Below are positions 1 to 8,661 of a DNA stretch of 64,000 bases, one piece after another (position 1 is the first letter of the stretch; every line of letters starts with the position of its first letter). The stretch comes from an uncultured Aquimarina sp. (GTDB taxonomy: Bacteria; Bacteroidota; Bacteroidia; Flavobacteriales; Flavobacteriaceae), in NCBI GenBank assembly GCA_947493035.1, contig CANLOW010000002.1, positions 186,001 through 250,000 of the forward strand. The letters run 5' to 3'. A program made the translations under genes and the position numbers. The notes beneath the pieces were generated by a model, which worked only from the letters and a program-made list of their open reading frames with translations, had not been told where the DNA came from and ran no database searches.

Positions 1-1
1 A

Positions 2-22
2 AAAACAGAAGAGTTGAATTAA
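2..22 (+). CDS. possible 3' end of an upstream gene
   Basis: The second reading frame runs from the window edge through six sense codons (K T E E L N) to a TAA at 20-22. It could be the tail of a plus-strand gene that starts outside the window. Nothing about its family can be said from six codons, and it may be chance. Confidence 0.2.
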   Translation, partial: KTEELN

Positions 23-148
23 GAAAAATATAAAGAGTATTATATAAAATTAATTGAGGGATTAGCACTCTATTTACTTCCCAACGGGTCATAAATTGAA
101 CTTTATGAGTAATTGTAAATAATACTTTCCACACTTAAAAAACATAAA

Positions 149-604
149 ATGAAATTGAGGATTATTATACTTTACACGGTAATTTCATTTTTGACAGGTA
201 ACCTTATTAATGCTCAAATAGAAAGCAAATCTGTATCAAAACCTGAAGAAAACATTGTAATAATTAAACAATATTATCATAAACCAACATCAGCTCAAAA
301 TAAAAATTCTATCCTACTCAATGGAGTTTCTGAAGGGGAATTTATTGAAATTAAAATTCAAGGAATTCTCAAATGTTTTGAACACATTAAACTTGAAATT
401 AGAATTGATGGTGATTTACATGAAATAAAAACACTAAATAAATTTGAACAATTGTCTAATCAAATTTTAATAATTAATAGTGTTATTCCTGAAGGAATCC
501 CAATGGAGAAAATTAAATGGAAAAGTTTATCTGGTAAAGAGTATGAATATATTATAGCTAGAAATGGAAAAGATGGTCAGCAAGTGAAATGGAAATTAGA
601 TTAA
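149..604 (+). CDS. secreted hypothetical protein, 151 aa
   Basis: I do not recognise a family. The N-terminus (MKLRIIILYTVISFLTGNLINAQ) is a standard signal peptide with a probable cut after Ala22, so the product is exported to the periplasm or surface. The rest is about 125 residues, rich in Lys, Ile and Glu, and looks like a beta-rich small domain; it has no Cys pair or obvious catalytic motif. It stands alone, 88 bp before another secreted hypothetical gene on the same strand. AT-rich codon use and lack of recognisable homologues fit accessory flavobacterial genes. The function is unknown. Confidence 0.75.
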   Translation: MKLRIIILYTVISFLTGNLINAQIESKSVSKPEENIVIIKQYYHKPTSAQNKNSILLNGVSEGEFIEIKIQGILKCFEHIKLEIRIDGDLHEIKTLNKFEQLSNQILIINSVIPEGIPMEKIKWKSLSGKEYEYIIARNGKDGQQVKWKLD

Positions 605-692
605 ATGCTTTTTCCAAGTCTCAAATTTTAAAATTAGAGATAATGTACTACATTTCATCTAGTTAAGAAAAGCAACAAATAGTATTCAAAAA

Positions 693-1328
693 ATGTATCA
701 AATACAAAACATCACAATAATATTTATTTTGATTTCATTTTTTTCTTACGGGCAGAACGAAATCAAGATGATTAATGGAACTGAATTTAAATTGACAACT
801 ATTGAAAAGAATGATACTGAACAAATTGAATTTATTGAAATAGTTAGAAAAAACAAAAAATTACTAAGTCATACTATAGCTAATTTTGATGGTGATTGCA
901 GTAGTGAGAACATCGAATTAGGTGGCTATGAAATAAAAGAGTCTAGTATAGTTTTCTATTCTTATTGGGCGAGTGGAGATATAATGGGTAAAAATATTTA
1001 TCCTTACGGTTTTAGGAAACAAATTTATTCCGTAGACGAAAAAGGAACTCTTTTACTAGAGAAATCAGAAATTTACATTGAGAATTATTTAGATGATTGG
1101 TCTGTACATGAAGGAATCAAATACCTAAATAAGGAATTGAATTCCAAAAGTGAACTAAAACTTTTGAATGACTATATTTCAAAGGCTGAGAGTATATATT
1201 CAAGCAAATTTGTTTTAGGTAACAATAAAATAAAATTAGAAAATTACGTAAGAAATAAACTCAAAAAAGTTATAGAAGAAAATACAAAATATTGGAAAGA
1301 AATATATGGTGAAAATTGTAATATGTAA
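693..1328 (+). CDS. secreted hypothetical protein, 211 aa
   Basis: The family is not recognised. Residues 1-20 (MYQIQNITIIFILISFFSYG) form a signal peptide, and the mature part begins near QNEIKM. The central part contains aromatic-rich strands (FYSYWASGDI, YPYGFRKQIYSV) typical of small extracytoplasmic beta domains. The last 50 residues are predicted helical and charged. A single Cys near residue 69 (GDCSSEN) and one close to the C-terminus (ENCNM) could form a disulfide. It follows another exported hypothetical protein on the same strand and precedes a decayed esterase gene. No function can be assigned. Confidence 0.75.
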   Translation: MYQIQNITIIFILISFFSYGQNEIKMINGTEFKLTTIEKNDTEQIEFIEIVRKNKKLLSHTIANFDGDCSSENIELGGYEIKESSIVFYSYWASGDIMGKNIYPYGFRKQIYSVDEKGTLLLEKSEIYIENYLDDWSVHEGIKYLNKELNSKSELKLLNDYISKAESIYSSKFVLGNNKIKLENYVRNKLKKVIEENTKYWKEIYGENCNM

Positions 1329-1390
1329 AAACTTATAAGTCTGATTTTGAATTTAAAATACACAAAATAGCATCATATTCTAGAACAAAT

Positions 1391-1773
1391 AAAAAATTCC
1401 CAGTACTAATTCTTACTGATTCCGACTACTCTTTTCCTTTAGTAACAAGTATAAATCGACGATGAAACATAGAAGAATATATTCTAATTGGATTCCTTAT
1501 TCTAAAGTAGAGAAAATAACCACTATCCGAACAAGGGATAACACCCCTACTATTCTCCTAATGAACTTAGGGAACATTCCAATGAAGTTAGATTAGCTTC
1601 AAGGAAAGCTGAAAATTTCATTTCTTTTATTAAAAATGATGTATTCACATTTTAATAAAACTCACAAAGATTTAAACATCAAATATTTAGTAATACCAAG
1701 TGAAGGTCATATGACTATTTACCCTAGCTTTATAATAAAAGGGATCATATGGATCTTAAAAAAAGTAAACTAA
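1391..1773 (+). pseudogene. decayed alpha/beta-hydrolase (IroE/EstD-like esterase) remnant
   Basis: No intact frame spans this gap, but fragments in different frames read like consecutive pieces of one esterase. A K-K-F-P-V-L-I-L-T-D-S-D-Y-S-F-P-L-V-T segment lies at about 1391-1450. An E-E-Y-I-L-I-G-F piece is followed by T-I-R-T-R-D-N-T-P-T at about 1470-1555. An E-H-S-N-E-V-R-L-A-S-R-K-A piece is near 1570-1610. The last piece, N-I-K-Y-L-V-I-P-S-E-G-H-M-T-I-Y-P-S-F, is near 1675-1730 and ends at TAA 1771-1773. In siderophore-esterase-like enzymes these blocks occur in this order, the last carrying the catalytic His (EGH). Multiple frameshifts and internal loss show it is not functional. 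Confidence 0.6.
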
Positions 1774-1794
1774 CTCGTGTAAAGCCCACGAGTA
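1772..1794. repeat. short hairpin after the pseudogene
   Basis: ACTCGTG and CACGAGT form a 7-bp stem around a 7-nt loop just after the pseudogene stop and 28 bp before the AraC gene. There is no clear T-run, so terminator activity is uncertain. Confidence 0.35.
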
Positions 1795-1821
1795 CTTATC
1801 ACTAGAAATAATTAGTTACCA

Positions 1822-2661
1822 ATGAAGACTATTACGTTACCAGACGAATTTAATTTGAATCCTTCTAAGTCTATTTTGATCTATGACTATAAGAGTGTTA
1901 CAGAAATATCAAAACAGCAAATTTTATTAAATAGAAATACTTTTAGTTTTCTTCAAAAAGGAGCCAAAGAAGTCTTTTCAGAAAACTCAACCTGTGCCAT
2001 AGATAATTCTGAATTTCTATTAATGAAATCAGGGCATTGTCTAATGACAGAAAAGGTATCGAAAGATTCATCGCAATATCGAAGTATACTCTTTTTCTTT
2101 TCTGAAGAAGAAATTTTAAACTTTTTACAAAAATTCAAATTAGAAACTTCAACTAGTAAAAAACTATATTCAACATATTCATTCAAATATGATTCTTTTA
2201 TCAAAAGATTTGTAGAAAGCCTTTTAGATATATCAAAACTTTCTAAGCCTATTCAAGAAAAAATGTTAAAAACAAAACTCGAAGAAATAATGCTCTATCT
2301 TCTGGATTTAAAAGGGGTAGACTTTATTTATTCATTGATTAACAACAGTAATAATCAACACCGAAGGTTTATCCAAACAATTGAAAGTAATAGACTAAAT
2401 AAACTCACAATAAAGGAGCTTTCCTTTTTATCTAACATGAGTATATCAACATTTAAGAGGGAATTTGAAAAAAACTTTCATTGTGCACCTAGTAAATGGT
2501 TTCAAGATAAAAGGCTTGAGCATTCAGCTTTTCTATTAAAAAATGAAAACAAAAGACCTTCTGATATTTTTGAAGAAATTGGATATGAAAACCTATCTAG
2601 CTTTATCCAAGCTTTTAAATCAAAATTCGGAGTCACTCCAAAACAATACCAATCCAATTGA
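1822..2661 (+). CDS. AraC family transcriptional regulator
   Basis: This is a 279-aa cytoplasmic DNA-binding regulator. The N-terminal 175 residues resemble the ExsA-like effector/dimerisation half of AraC proteins. Residues about 185-277 hold the two helix-turn-helix motifs: the first around LTIKELSFLSNMSISTFKREFEK, the second around RPSDIFEEIGYENLSSFIQAFKSKFGVTPKQYQ, which includes the family-typical GY..LSSFI.AFK..FG.TP.QY signature. It follows an esterase pseudogene and precedes a PEBP-family gene by 86 bp on the same strand. The PEBP gene is a plausible target, since AraC regulators often control their neighbours. The effector is unknown. Confidence 0.9.
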   Translation: MKTITLPDEFNLNPSKSILIYDYKSVTEISKQQILLNRNTFSFLQKGAKEVFSENSTCAIDNSEFLLMKSGHCLMTEKVSKDSSQYRSILFFFSEEEILNFLQKFKLETSTSKKLYSTYSFKYDSFIKRFVESLLDISKLSKPIQEKMLKTKLEEIMLYLLDLKGVDFIYSLINNSNNQHRRFIQTIESNRLNKLTIKELSFLSNMSISTFKREFEKNFHCAPSKWFQDKRLEHSAFLLKNENKRPSDIFEEIGYENLSSFIQAFKSKFGVTPKQYQSN

Positions 2662-2717
2662 ACTTTTATCAATACTTTTTGAACTTTTTTGATTAACACA
2701 AAACAAGAATTGAGCTC

Positions 2718-2725
2718 TAGATTTG
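2718..2725 (+). promoter_or_regulatory. Bacteroidetes -7 box (TAGATTTG) before the PEBP gene
   Basis: TAGATTTG matches the Bacteroidetes consensus TAnnTTTG exactly and lies 22 bp upstream of the ATG at 2748. No well-placed -33 TTG is evident (the nearest TTTG gives a 26-bp spacer), so an activator such as the adjacent AraC protein may be needed. That last point is inference. Confidence 0.45.
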
Positions 2726-2747
2726 TATCATAATCTAAATAAATATT

Positions 2748-3305
2748 ATGATCAAATTATTTCAAATCTTAGCAGTTTTAATTGCCTTATCTACGTCAAC
2801 CTTTGGGCAAAATACATTTACTTTATCAAGTAACGATTTAGGCGGACAAGCTACAGTAAAAGAAGAATTCAATGGCTTTGGATGTGTTGGTAAAAACCAG
2901 TCACCACAGTTATCTTGGGAAAATGCTCCAGAGGGAACAAAAAGTTTTGCCATAACGATGTATGACCCTGATGCTCCAACAGGCAGCGGATGGTGGCACT
3001 GGATTGTATTTGATATCCCATCAAGTACAAATGAGTTAGTATCCAGTGCTGGAAATACAGAACTAAACCTAACACCTGAAGGTGCTATACAAAGTATTAC
3101 AGATTATGGAGCATATGGTTATGGTGGACCTTGCCCCCCAGAAGGACACGGTTTACACCAATATATAATTACAGTTTATGCGCTAAAAACAGATAAACTT
3201 GGGTTAAACAAAAATACAAATCCTGCCGTAGTCGGATATTATTTATGGAATAATACATTAGCTAAATCTAGTATTGTATCTTATTATCAAAGAAGTAAAG
3301 AATAA
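2748..3305 (+). CDS. YbhB/YbcL family Raf kinase inhibitor-like (PEBP) protein, exported
   Basis: A 185-aa phosphatidylethanolamine-binding-protein fold. The family hallmarks are present: SPQLSWENAPEGTKSFAITMYDPDAPTGSGWWHWIVFDIP (residues ~50-90, the D-P-D-A-P and W-x-H-W anion pocket) and the GPCPPEGHGLHQYIITVYAL block (~126-146, P-P-x-G-x-H-x-Y). Residues 1-20 form a signal peptide (MIKLFQILAVLIALSTSTFG), so it acts in the periplasm. The biological role of bacterial YbhB/YbcL proteins is poorly defined. It is placed directly after an AraC regulator and ends at a strong terminator. Confidence 0.92.
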   Translation: MIKLFQILAVLIALSTSTFGQNTFTLSSNDLGGQATVKEEFNGFGCVGKNQSPQLSWENAPEGTKSFAITMYDPDAPTGSGWWHWIVFDIPSSTNELVSSAGNTELNLTPEGAIQSITDYGAYGYGGPCPPEGHGLHQYIITVYALKTDKLGLNKNTNPAVVGYYLWNNTLAKSSIVSYYQRSKE

Positions 3306-3322
3306 GCTGTCTTTAAAAAACT

Positions 3323-3360
3323 AAAAGTAATAGCTGTTTACATAAGCAGTTATTACTTTT
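3323..3360 (+). terminator. intrinsic terminator after the PEBP gene
   Basis: AAAAGTAATAGCTG pairs with CAGTTATTACTTTT (14 bp, one G-U) across a 10-nt loop. It starts 17 bp after the stop codon and its 3' arm ends in a T-run, so it could also work in reverse. Confidence 0.75.
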
Positions 3361-3496
3361 ATAAATTATGTTGTATCCCTAAAAGAACTGACAATCAAAA
3401 CACTATATTTAATTAGTTAAAAGCATGGTGTTAAAGCTTCGTCCCTACTCTAGATTTTTATACTCCGTATTAATTATCTATCACCACGAAAACTAA

Positions 3497-4369
3497 ATGA
3501 AAAAACTAATCTTAATTATATTTCTGATCATCTTTAAAAGTAGTTTTAGTCAAGATGATGTCAATAAAATCACTGAGTCTTGCTTATATTATTTTTATGA
3601 ATTCTCATTTAGTAAGAACAATACATCATTTCAAATAAAGTACCCTGAAGAAACAAGATATATTTCAGGAAAAACACCTTATAACAGTTATTATTCAGAA
3701 AATGAGTCTACCCCTTACGATATCTCTAGTGGTAATCAAGTAAAGGCTGGCCATTATGAAAAAGAATTGAAAAAGCACATTAGCCTTCAATTAGTTGATG
3801 AAAAAATTAAAGATTTCAAAAAAGATAACAAGTACGAGATAACTCATAATTTAAACATAAAAACGAATAAATTAGGAGAATTCTATTTACCAATAAATAA
3901 TAAAAAAGATTCCATATTATTTAAAGACACCCCCATTGAAGCTTACACAACTTCATATAGCTATATCGGAGAAATGGAATGTTTTGATTCTTATCTCGTT
4001 AAAGCTTTTTTTGAGCAACCTTCTTATATATTGATAAATAAGAAAAATGGTTCCAAAACAGATCTTTCACCTGGTATCCCTAATTACTCACCTAATGGGA
4101 TGTCGTTCATAAATATTTTCACAAATACAGCAACATATCAACATAATGAATCTGCTTGCTTCAGTTTAATTCAAAAAAATGAACACAATAAAATAGAAAA
4201 AAGAATTAGTGTTAACTTCAAAAGTTGGGCCCCATCATCAAACTACGAAGATTACTTTTGGATTTCTGAAAATGAAATCGTTTTTAAAATATTTCCTATT
4301 AGAATATATATAAAACAACCAGATCAAAATTTATTGAAATCACAATATTTGAAACTAAAAATACTATAG
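3497..4369 (+). CDS. secreted hypothetical protein, 290 aa
   Basis: The family is not recognised. Residues 1-18 (MKKLILIIFLIIFKSSFS) form a signal peptide followed by Q, so the protein is exported. The mature part has few charged clusters and many aromatic and beta-prone stretches (YPEETRYISGKTPYNSYYSE, YTTSYSYIGEMECFDSYLVKAFF), consistent with an extracytoplasmic beta-rich domain. Two Cys (in ITESCLYYF and ESACFSL) are far apart and a third lies in MECFD. It is a single-gene unit between the PEBP terminator and a dispersed repeat. No function can be proposed. Confidence 0.75.
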   Translation: MKKLILIIFLIIFKSSFSQDDVNKITESCLYYFYEFSFSKNNTSFQIKYPEETRYISGKTPYNSYYSENESTPYDISSGNQVKAGHYEKELKKHISLQLVDEKIKDFKKDNKYEITHNLNIKTNKLGEFYLPINNKKDSILFKDTPIEAYTTSYSYIGEMECFDSYLVKAFFEQPSYILINKKNGSKTDLSPGIPNYSPNGMSFINIFTNTATYQHNESACFSLIQKNEHNKIEKRISVNFKSWAPSSNYEDYFWISENEIVFKIFPIRIYIKQPDQNLLKSQYLKLKIL

Positions 4370-4476
4370 TTCATACAGTAATTGAACAATTAGACGTTAA
4401 ACCAAAATTAGTTATCTATTTATAAGTAAGTTGATTTAGCTTTTTAATTTGACGATCAACTTTCTAGATACAATAA

Positions 4477-4560
4477 TACAAGGTATGTAGCTGAAAATTA
4501 CTTTTGTTAAAATGCAAGGTAAGTCTCGGGGAGTCCGACCCACAATGTGGGACTAAAAAC
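4477..4560 (+). repeat. dispersed ~85-bp intergenic repeat, copy 1
   Basis: Shares the core ATTACTTTTGTTAAAATGC and then AAG(T/C)CTC..GGA-TCCGACCCACAATGTGGGA with copies at 10335, 57624 and 60721, all in the same orientation. It contains the small hairpin CCCACAATGTGGG. It fills most of the 277-bp gap between two plus-strand genes; the rest shows no gene. Confidence 0.6.
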
Positions 4561-4646
4561 GAAAAAGTTTTTCTTATATTTCAATAAAATTGGTAATCTC
4601 TAGATAGTGTGATTTTGTATAAAAATCAAAAACGATAAAAGTTTAA

Positions 4647-5507
4647 ATGAAATATATAGAAGTAATTTTATTAGTGTTTGCTTACACAATATTCGTTATT
4701 ACAATATTTGTAGAGCTAATTTGTTACAAAAAGAATCTTGAAAAACGGGAAACTATAGCATTTACTTTTTCATTATTACTTTTGATTGTTTCCATAACTT
4801 ATTCGAGTTTCTTTGAAAAGTCGTATTCGAATGAAACGACCAATATTTTCACTTTATTATCAATGATATTAGTTGCTTTGACAACACCATTAAATGTCAT
4901 GGTAGAAAGAAAACATAAAGTAAATAGCTTTTGGAAAAAGTTTCTTATCGTAAGCTCCACGCTATTGTTTTTAGCTACTTGTATTACCTATTATATAAAT
5001 ACCTTAGATTACATTGAGTATGTGGTTACAGGCTTTCTTAGTATTTCTGTAATACTATCTATGATATTAATTAGAGTAACCAAGCCTAAACAATCAATAA
5101 AACATAGAGAAAAATCAGAGCGTATTTTCGCCATTGTTTTTATGGTGACTATTCCTTTGTCAATACTCAGTAATTACGCTTTTACAGAAACTGGTTATAG
5201 CCTAAGAATCGGATTCACTCTTCCTTTAGTTTTCATACTTCTTGCTGGGAATAAATTGATAGATGATCTTCAACGCTTATCCTTATTTAAACCAAGCTTT
5301 GAAAACAAAGAACAACACTTCAAAAATTATTCTATCACTAAAAGAGAAGAAGAAGTTGCTTTACTTCTAATTGAAGGAAAAGCCTATAAACAAATATCAG
5401 AAAAATTATGCATTTCTATTCCTACGGTAAAAACACATACTAGTACAATTTACAAAAAGTGTAACGTAAAAAACCGTACCGAATTGGCTGCACTCATTCT
5501 TAATTAA
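4647..5507 (+). CDS. membrane-anchored LuxR-type transcriptional regulator
   Basis: 286 aa. Residues 1-205 are hydrophobic, with about seven predicted membrane segments (ILLVFAYTIFVITIFVELIC, TIAFTFSLLLLIVSITY, FTLLSMILVALTTPLNVMV and others). Residues ~222-286 are a LuxR/GerE helix-turn-helix (ITKREEEVALLLIEGKAYKQ, ISIPTVKTHTSTIYKKCNVK, ending RTELAALIL). The domain order suggests a one-component membrane sensor that binds DNA from the membrane; the signal is unknown. There is no receiver or histidine-kinase domain. An outer-membrane protein gene with its own strong-looking promoter follows 133 bp downstream and is the obvious candidate target (inference). Confidence 0.88.
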   Translation: MKYIEVILLVFAYTIFVITIFVELICYKKNLEKRETIAFTFSLLLLIVSITYSSFFEKSYSNETTNIFTLLSMILVALTTPLNVMVERKHKVNSFWKKFLIVSSTLLFLATCITYYINTLDYIEYVVTGFLSISVILSMILIRVTKPKQSIKHREKSERIFAIVFMVTIPLSILSNYAFTETGYSLRIGFTLPLVFILLAGNKLIDDLQRLSLFKPSFENKEQHFKNYSITKREEEVALLLIEGKAYKQISEKLCISIPTVKTHTSTIYKKCNVKNRTELAALILN

Positions 5508-5585
5508 AAAATAACTCGCTCATTATCAACACTCATACTTTTGTATGATATTTGGTTTTTATACTATTTTCATACTTTCTCCCGA

Positions 5586-5616
5586 TTGTCACCCCTAATA
5601 CCAACTAATACTTTTG
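5586..5616 (+). promoter_or_regulatory. promoter of the outer-membrane protein gene
   Basis: TTG at 5586-5588 and TACTTTTG at 5609-5616 (consensus TAnnTTTG) are separated by 20 bp, the normal Bacteroidetes spacing, 24 bp before the ATG at 5641. Just upstream, CATACTTTTGTATG (near 5534) is a short inverted repeat that could be an operator. Confidence 0.55.
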
Positions 5617-5640
5617 TCTTAACTTAAACAGTAAGAAGAC

Positions 5641-6927
5641 ATGAAACAAAAGTTAGTTCCCTTCATTTTAATATTGTGTACATTAAACATATTTGCCCAG
5701 CAAGAGTCTTTAAAAAAAGATAAAAAGCGTCTTGACTTTGCTAAAATGTATTTTGAATTTGGAAATGATTTCTCCTCTTCTTTTACTGGTAAAAGATTAG
5801 TAAATGATGAGATAATTACATTTGAAAATTCAACTTCAGTCACTCAGCATTTAAATTGGGGTGCATTTCATTTTTGGGGTCATGCAGAGTTTTACGTTAC
5901 TTTTCCAGTGAATCAACTTAATTTAAAAAAGGATAATGAAACAGACTTTACTCTTACAAACTATGTTGTAACAGGTGCTAGGTTTTTACCTTGGGCATTT
6001 AGGGAGAAAAAAATTAGACCCTATGCTGGCGTAAGTTGGGGATCAATAGACTTTCAACAAAGAATCAAGCCAGACGAAAATCAACCTATTCTTTCTAAAG
6101 ATTTTTTATTGATTCCAGAAACAGGGTTAATGTATGGGTATAAATCCTTAATGATTAGACTAGGACTTAGCTACAATTATGATAATAAATGGAATTATCC
6201 CCTATCAAGAACCACTTTTTCTGAAATTGAAACTCCAAAATTCAATTTTCAATTAGGTTTAAATTATTCCTTTGAAAGCAGTAAAAGAGAAAAGCCAGAG
6301 AACAAACAGCTATGGAACAGCTACCCAAGAACATCTAGCATAGGTTATGATGCTACTAAATTTGGTGACTTCTTTGTTGCTATTGGGCCATCATTATCAT
6401 TTTCTCTTTCGGGTTCTGAATATAATAAAGCTGAACTTCCTTATTTGAAAAACAAACTGACATCCTCTAATTATTTCGACATAGCTACAGGTTATCAATT
6501 TAACAAATTGGGGTTATTTGCTGCCTTATCATTTAGAAATCCAACATTTGAAACAGAAGGATTTGATGCTAAACAAACCATTAAAAAAACATCTTTAGCA
6601 TTTGAGGTAAACAAATTTATAACTGATTACACAGGGTTTGCTCCATATATTGGATTAAATATAGCCTATGATAAATTGAAGTATACAGAAAATATAGACA
6701 ATATTTCAAAAGAATTAAGTTTTAACAGTATTGAACCAGGCATTACTTTTGGATGGGATATTATACCTGGAAAAACATCAGAAGTAATAGTATTAAGAAC
6801 CAATTTAAGATGGTACCCCTACTCGTCATTTAAAATTGATGGAAAAACCTTTGATTTTAGTCAATTAGAATATAATTTAATTCAAGTAGTATTTTATCCT
6901 GAACGATTAAAAAAACGAAAAAAATAG
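5641..6927 (+). CDS. outer-membrane beta-barrel-like protein, 428 aa
   Basis: Signal peptide at residues 1-19 (MKQKLVPFILILCTLNIFAQ). The rest is a series of alternating amphipathic strands rich in aromatic and glycine residues (LNWGAFHFWGHAEFYVTFPV, IRPYAGVSWGSIDFQQRI, LMIRLGLSYNYDNKWNYPL, FVAIGPSLSFSLSGSEYNK, FAPYIGLNIAYDKLKY). The last ten strands end in VVFYPERLKKRKK. This is the pattern of a flavobacterial outer-membrane barrel, although the highly basic C-terminal tail is not the usual aromatic end. No precise family is recognised. It is next to a membrane LuxR-type regulator and may be controlled by it. Confidence 0.8.
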   Translation: MKQKLVPFILILCTLNIFAQQESLKKDKKRLDFAKMYFEFGNDFSSSFTGKRLVNDEIITFENSTSVTQHLNWGAFHFWGHAEFYVTFPVNQLNLKKDNETDFTLTNYVVTGARFLPWAFREKKIRPYAGVSWGSIDFQQRIKPDENQPILSKDFLLIPETGLMYGYKSLMIRLGLSYNYDNKWNYPLSRTTFSEIETPKFNFQLGLNYSFESSKREKPENKQLWNSYPRTSSIGYDATKFGDFFVAIGPSLSFSLSGSEYNKAELPYLKNKLTSSNYFDIATGYQFNKLGLFAALSFRNPTFETEGFDAKQTIKKTSLAFEVNKFITDYTGFAPYIGLNIAYDKLKYTENIDNISKELSFNSIEPGITFGWDIIPGKTSEVIVLRTNLRWYPYSSFKIDGKTFDFSQLEYNLIQVVFYPERLKKRKK

Positions 6928-7293
6928 ACTATCCATGACACTAAATTGAGTAAAGCCTCAAGTTTTTATCGCTTTTCAAATGCATTTAAAATTTACTGTT
7001 TTTTTGATTTGAAACAAATAAAGGTTAATCTTAAAAGTTGTGGAACATTTTGTTCATTCCGTATGTCACTCCTCAAATTTTTAAAAAATTATAGTGAAGT
7101 TTCCTTCACTAAAGATTGAAAGTCATCATTTTAAACGGAAAATAATATATTTAGTTGAGGGGGGTTCCTCCTCCCCGGAAATGACTGTAGCTTTACTTGT
7201 CCACAACTTTTCGGAGTGATCCTTTTTACTTTTCTCTAAATAACATGTTATATAAAGGCAATAATTGATTTAATCCCCTATTACATCACTACA
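6928..7293. other. 366-bp gene-free gap between convergent genes
   Basis: I see no coding sequence. The gap holds a small hairpin at 7092-7111 (TAGTGAAG/CTTCACTA, 4-nt loop), a G/C-rich patch near 7160-7180 (GGGGGG then CCTCCTCCCC), and at about 6945-6965 the string GAGTAAAGCCTCAAG, which resembles the 3' half of the dispersed repeat and may be a decayed copy. Confidence 0.4.
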
Positions 7294-7641
7294 TCAAGAA
7301 TTCAAATCAATTTTATAAGCCTCTTCAAAATGTTGTATCAAAGATTCAGGTATTGTTTCTAAGGAAGTAGCTAAATAACTTACCACTAATTTCCTTCCGT
7401 GCCATTGTAACAATCCATCGAAATTAGAGAGTTTTTTTCCTCTCATAAAACAAATATGCACGCCTTGTCCTTTTTTATCTCTATTGAGGTATACCGCACC
7501 TTTTTTTCCAGTATAATACGGTAAACCCCACTTAATCGAAGCATTAAACCCTAATTGATTAGCCAAGATATCATGGCAAAACGTCATGATTTCTTGGTTG
7601 TTTTTAGATTGTTTTAATATGTAGGTTTCTACTGGATTCAA
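7294..7641 (-). CDS. DUF1801 family protein
   Basis: 115 aa, cytoplasmic, no signal or membrane segment. It resembles the short DUF1801/YdhG-like proteins: N-terminal helix (MNPVETYILKQSKNNQEIM), then the central FNASIKWGLPYYTGKKGAVYLNRDKKGQGVHICFMRGKKL block, where W-G-x-P-x-Y is the family signature. The fold is that of YdhG-type small alpha/beta proteins and no enzymatic activity is established. It is upstream of cysM on the same strand, separated by an AT-rich gap with degenerate AGTA-type repeats, so it is probably not part of the cys operon. Confidence 0.8.
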   Translation of the reverse strand: MNPVETYILKQSKNNQEIMTFCHDILANQLGFNASIKWGLPYYTGKKGAVYLNRDKKGQGVHICFMRGKKLSNFDGLLQWHGRKLVVSYLATSLETIPESLIQHFEEAYKIDLNS

Positions 7642-7655
7642 AAGCTATATGTTAT

Positions 7656-7775
7656 TAAGTATTAAGATAAAAGTATCAAGTATGAAGAATTATAGTCCTA
7701 AAATTGATTTCTAGTTAAATAACCCTCTTGTATATAAAAGACTTCTTAGTACTTAATACTACCTACTTTATACTT
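7656..7775. repeat. degenerate AGTAYWA heptad tract between DUF1801 and cysM
   Basis: The left end has TTAAGTATTAAG and AAGTATCAAGTATGAAG; the right end has CTTAGTACTTAATACT and TACTTTATACTT, i.e. inverted arms of the 7-nt unit seen in the his operon. Both flanking genes run on the minus strand. Confidence 0.5.
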
Positions 7776-7776
7776 C

Positions 7777-8661
7777 TTATTCAAACAAATCCGAAGACAA
7801 ATAACGATCTCCACGATCACAAATAATCGCTACTACTACTCCACTCTCGATAGTTTCAGCAAGCTTCAATGCCGCACAAACCGAACCACCACTACTCATT
7901 CCACAAAAAACACCTTCTTCTTTAGCCAAGCGTTTCGCCATAACGGTTGCCTCTTCTTGGCTAACCTCGATTACCTGATCTACTTTAGCTGGATTAAAAA
8001 TTTTAGGTAAATATTCCACTGGCCATTTGCGAATTCCTGGAATACTAGAACCATCAGTAGGTTGCGCCCCTACTATCTGTATATCATTACTTTTCTCCTT
8101 TAAAAAAGTAGAAGTCCCCATAATAGTACCTGTAGTACCCATAGCGGAAACGAAATGTGTTATTTCACCATCAGTATCTCGCCAGATTTCAGGCCCTGTA
8201 GTTTTATAATGAGCTTTCCAGTTATCATCGTTACCAAATTGATTTAGCATTACAAAACCTTCGTTAACCACTTTATTTTCTGCATAATCACGAGCTCCTT
8301 CTATTCCTACATCTTTAGAAGTCAAAGTTACTTTGGCACCATATGCACGCATAGTTTGCACTCGCTCTTTCGTTGCATTTTCGGGCATCACCAATTCAAT
8401 ATTCAATTTGAATAAACCAGCGATCATTGCTAATGCAATCCCAGTATTTCCACTAGTAGCTTCAATTAATTGTGTCTCTTGATCAATATCTCCTCTTTCT
8501 AAAGCAGACTTTATCATGTTATATGCTGCACGATCTTTAACACTACCTCCTGGATTATTTCCTTCTAACTTCAAAAACAACTTGATGTTAGGGTTTTGAA
8601 TCACATTTTTAGCTTCTACTAAAGGGGTATTCCCTATTAAATCTAGCACACTATTTCCCAT
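7777..8661 (-). CDS. cysM: cysteine synthase B (O-acetylserine sulfhydrylase)
   Basis: 294 aa, about the family's length. PLP-dependent beta-replacement enzyme that makes cysteine from O-acetylserine and sulfide (CysM enzymes can also use thiosulfate). Hallmarks: the PLP lysine K42 in NNPGGSVKDRAAYN, the substrate loop EATSGNTGIALAM (~65-77), and the PLP phosphate-binding glycine loop SAMGTTGTIMGT (~170-181). The C-terminal SSGGSVCAALKLA block is present. The start codon overlaps the end of cysE by 11 bp, so the two are translated together. CysE supplies O-acetylserine, giving a compact two-gene cysteine pathway. Confidence 0.95.
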   Translation of the reverse strand: MGNSVLDLIGNTPLVEAKNVIQNPNIKLFLKLEGNNPGGSVKDRAAYNMIKSALERGDIDQETQLIEATSGNTGIALAMIAGLFKLNIELVMPENATKERVQTMRAYGAKVTLTSKDVGIEGARDYAENKVVNEGFVMLNQFGNDDNWKAHYKTTGPEIWRDTDGEITHFVSAMGTTGTIMGTSTFLKEKSNDIQIVGAQPTDGSSIPGIRKWPVEYLPKIFNPAKVDQVIEVSQEEATVMAKRLAKEEGVFCGMSSGGSVCAALKLAETIESGVVVAIICDRGDRYLSSDLFE

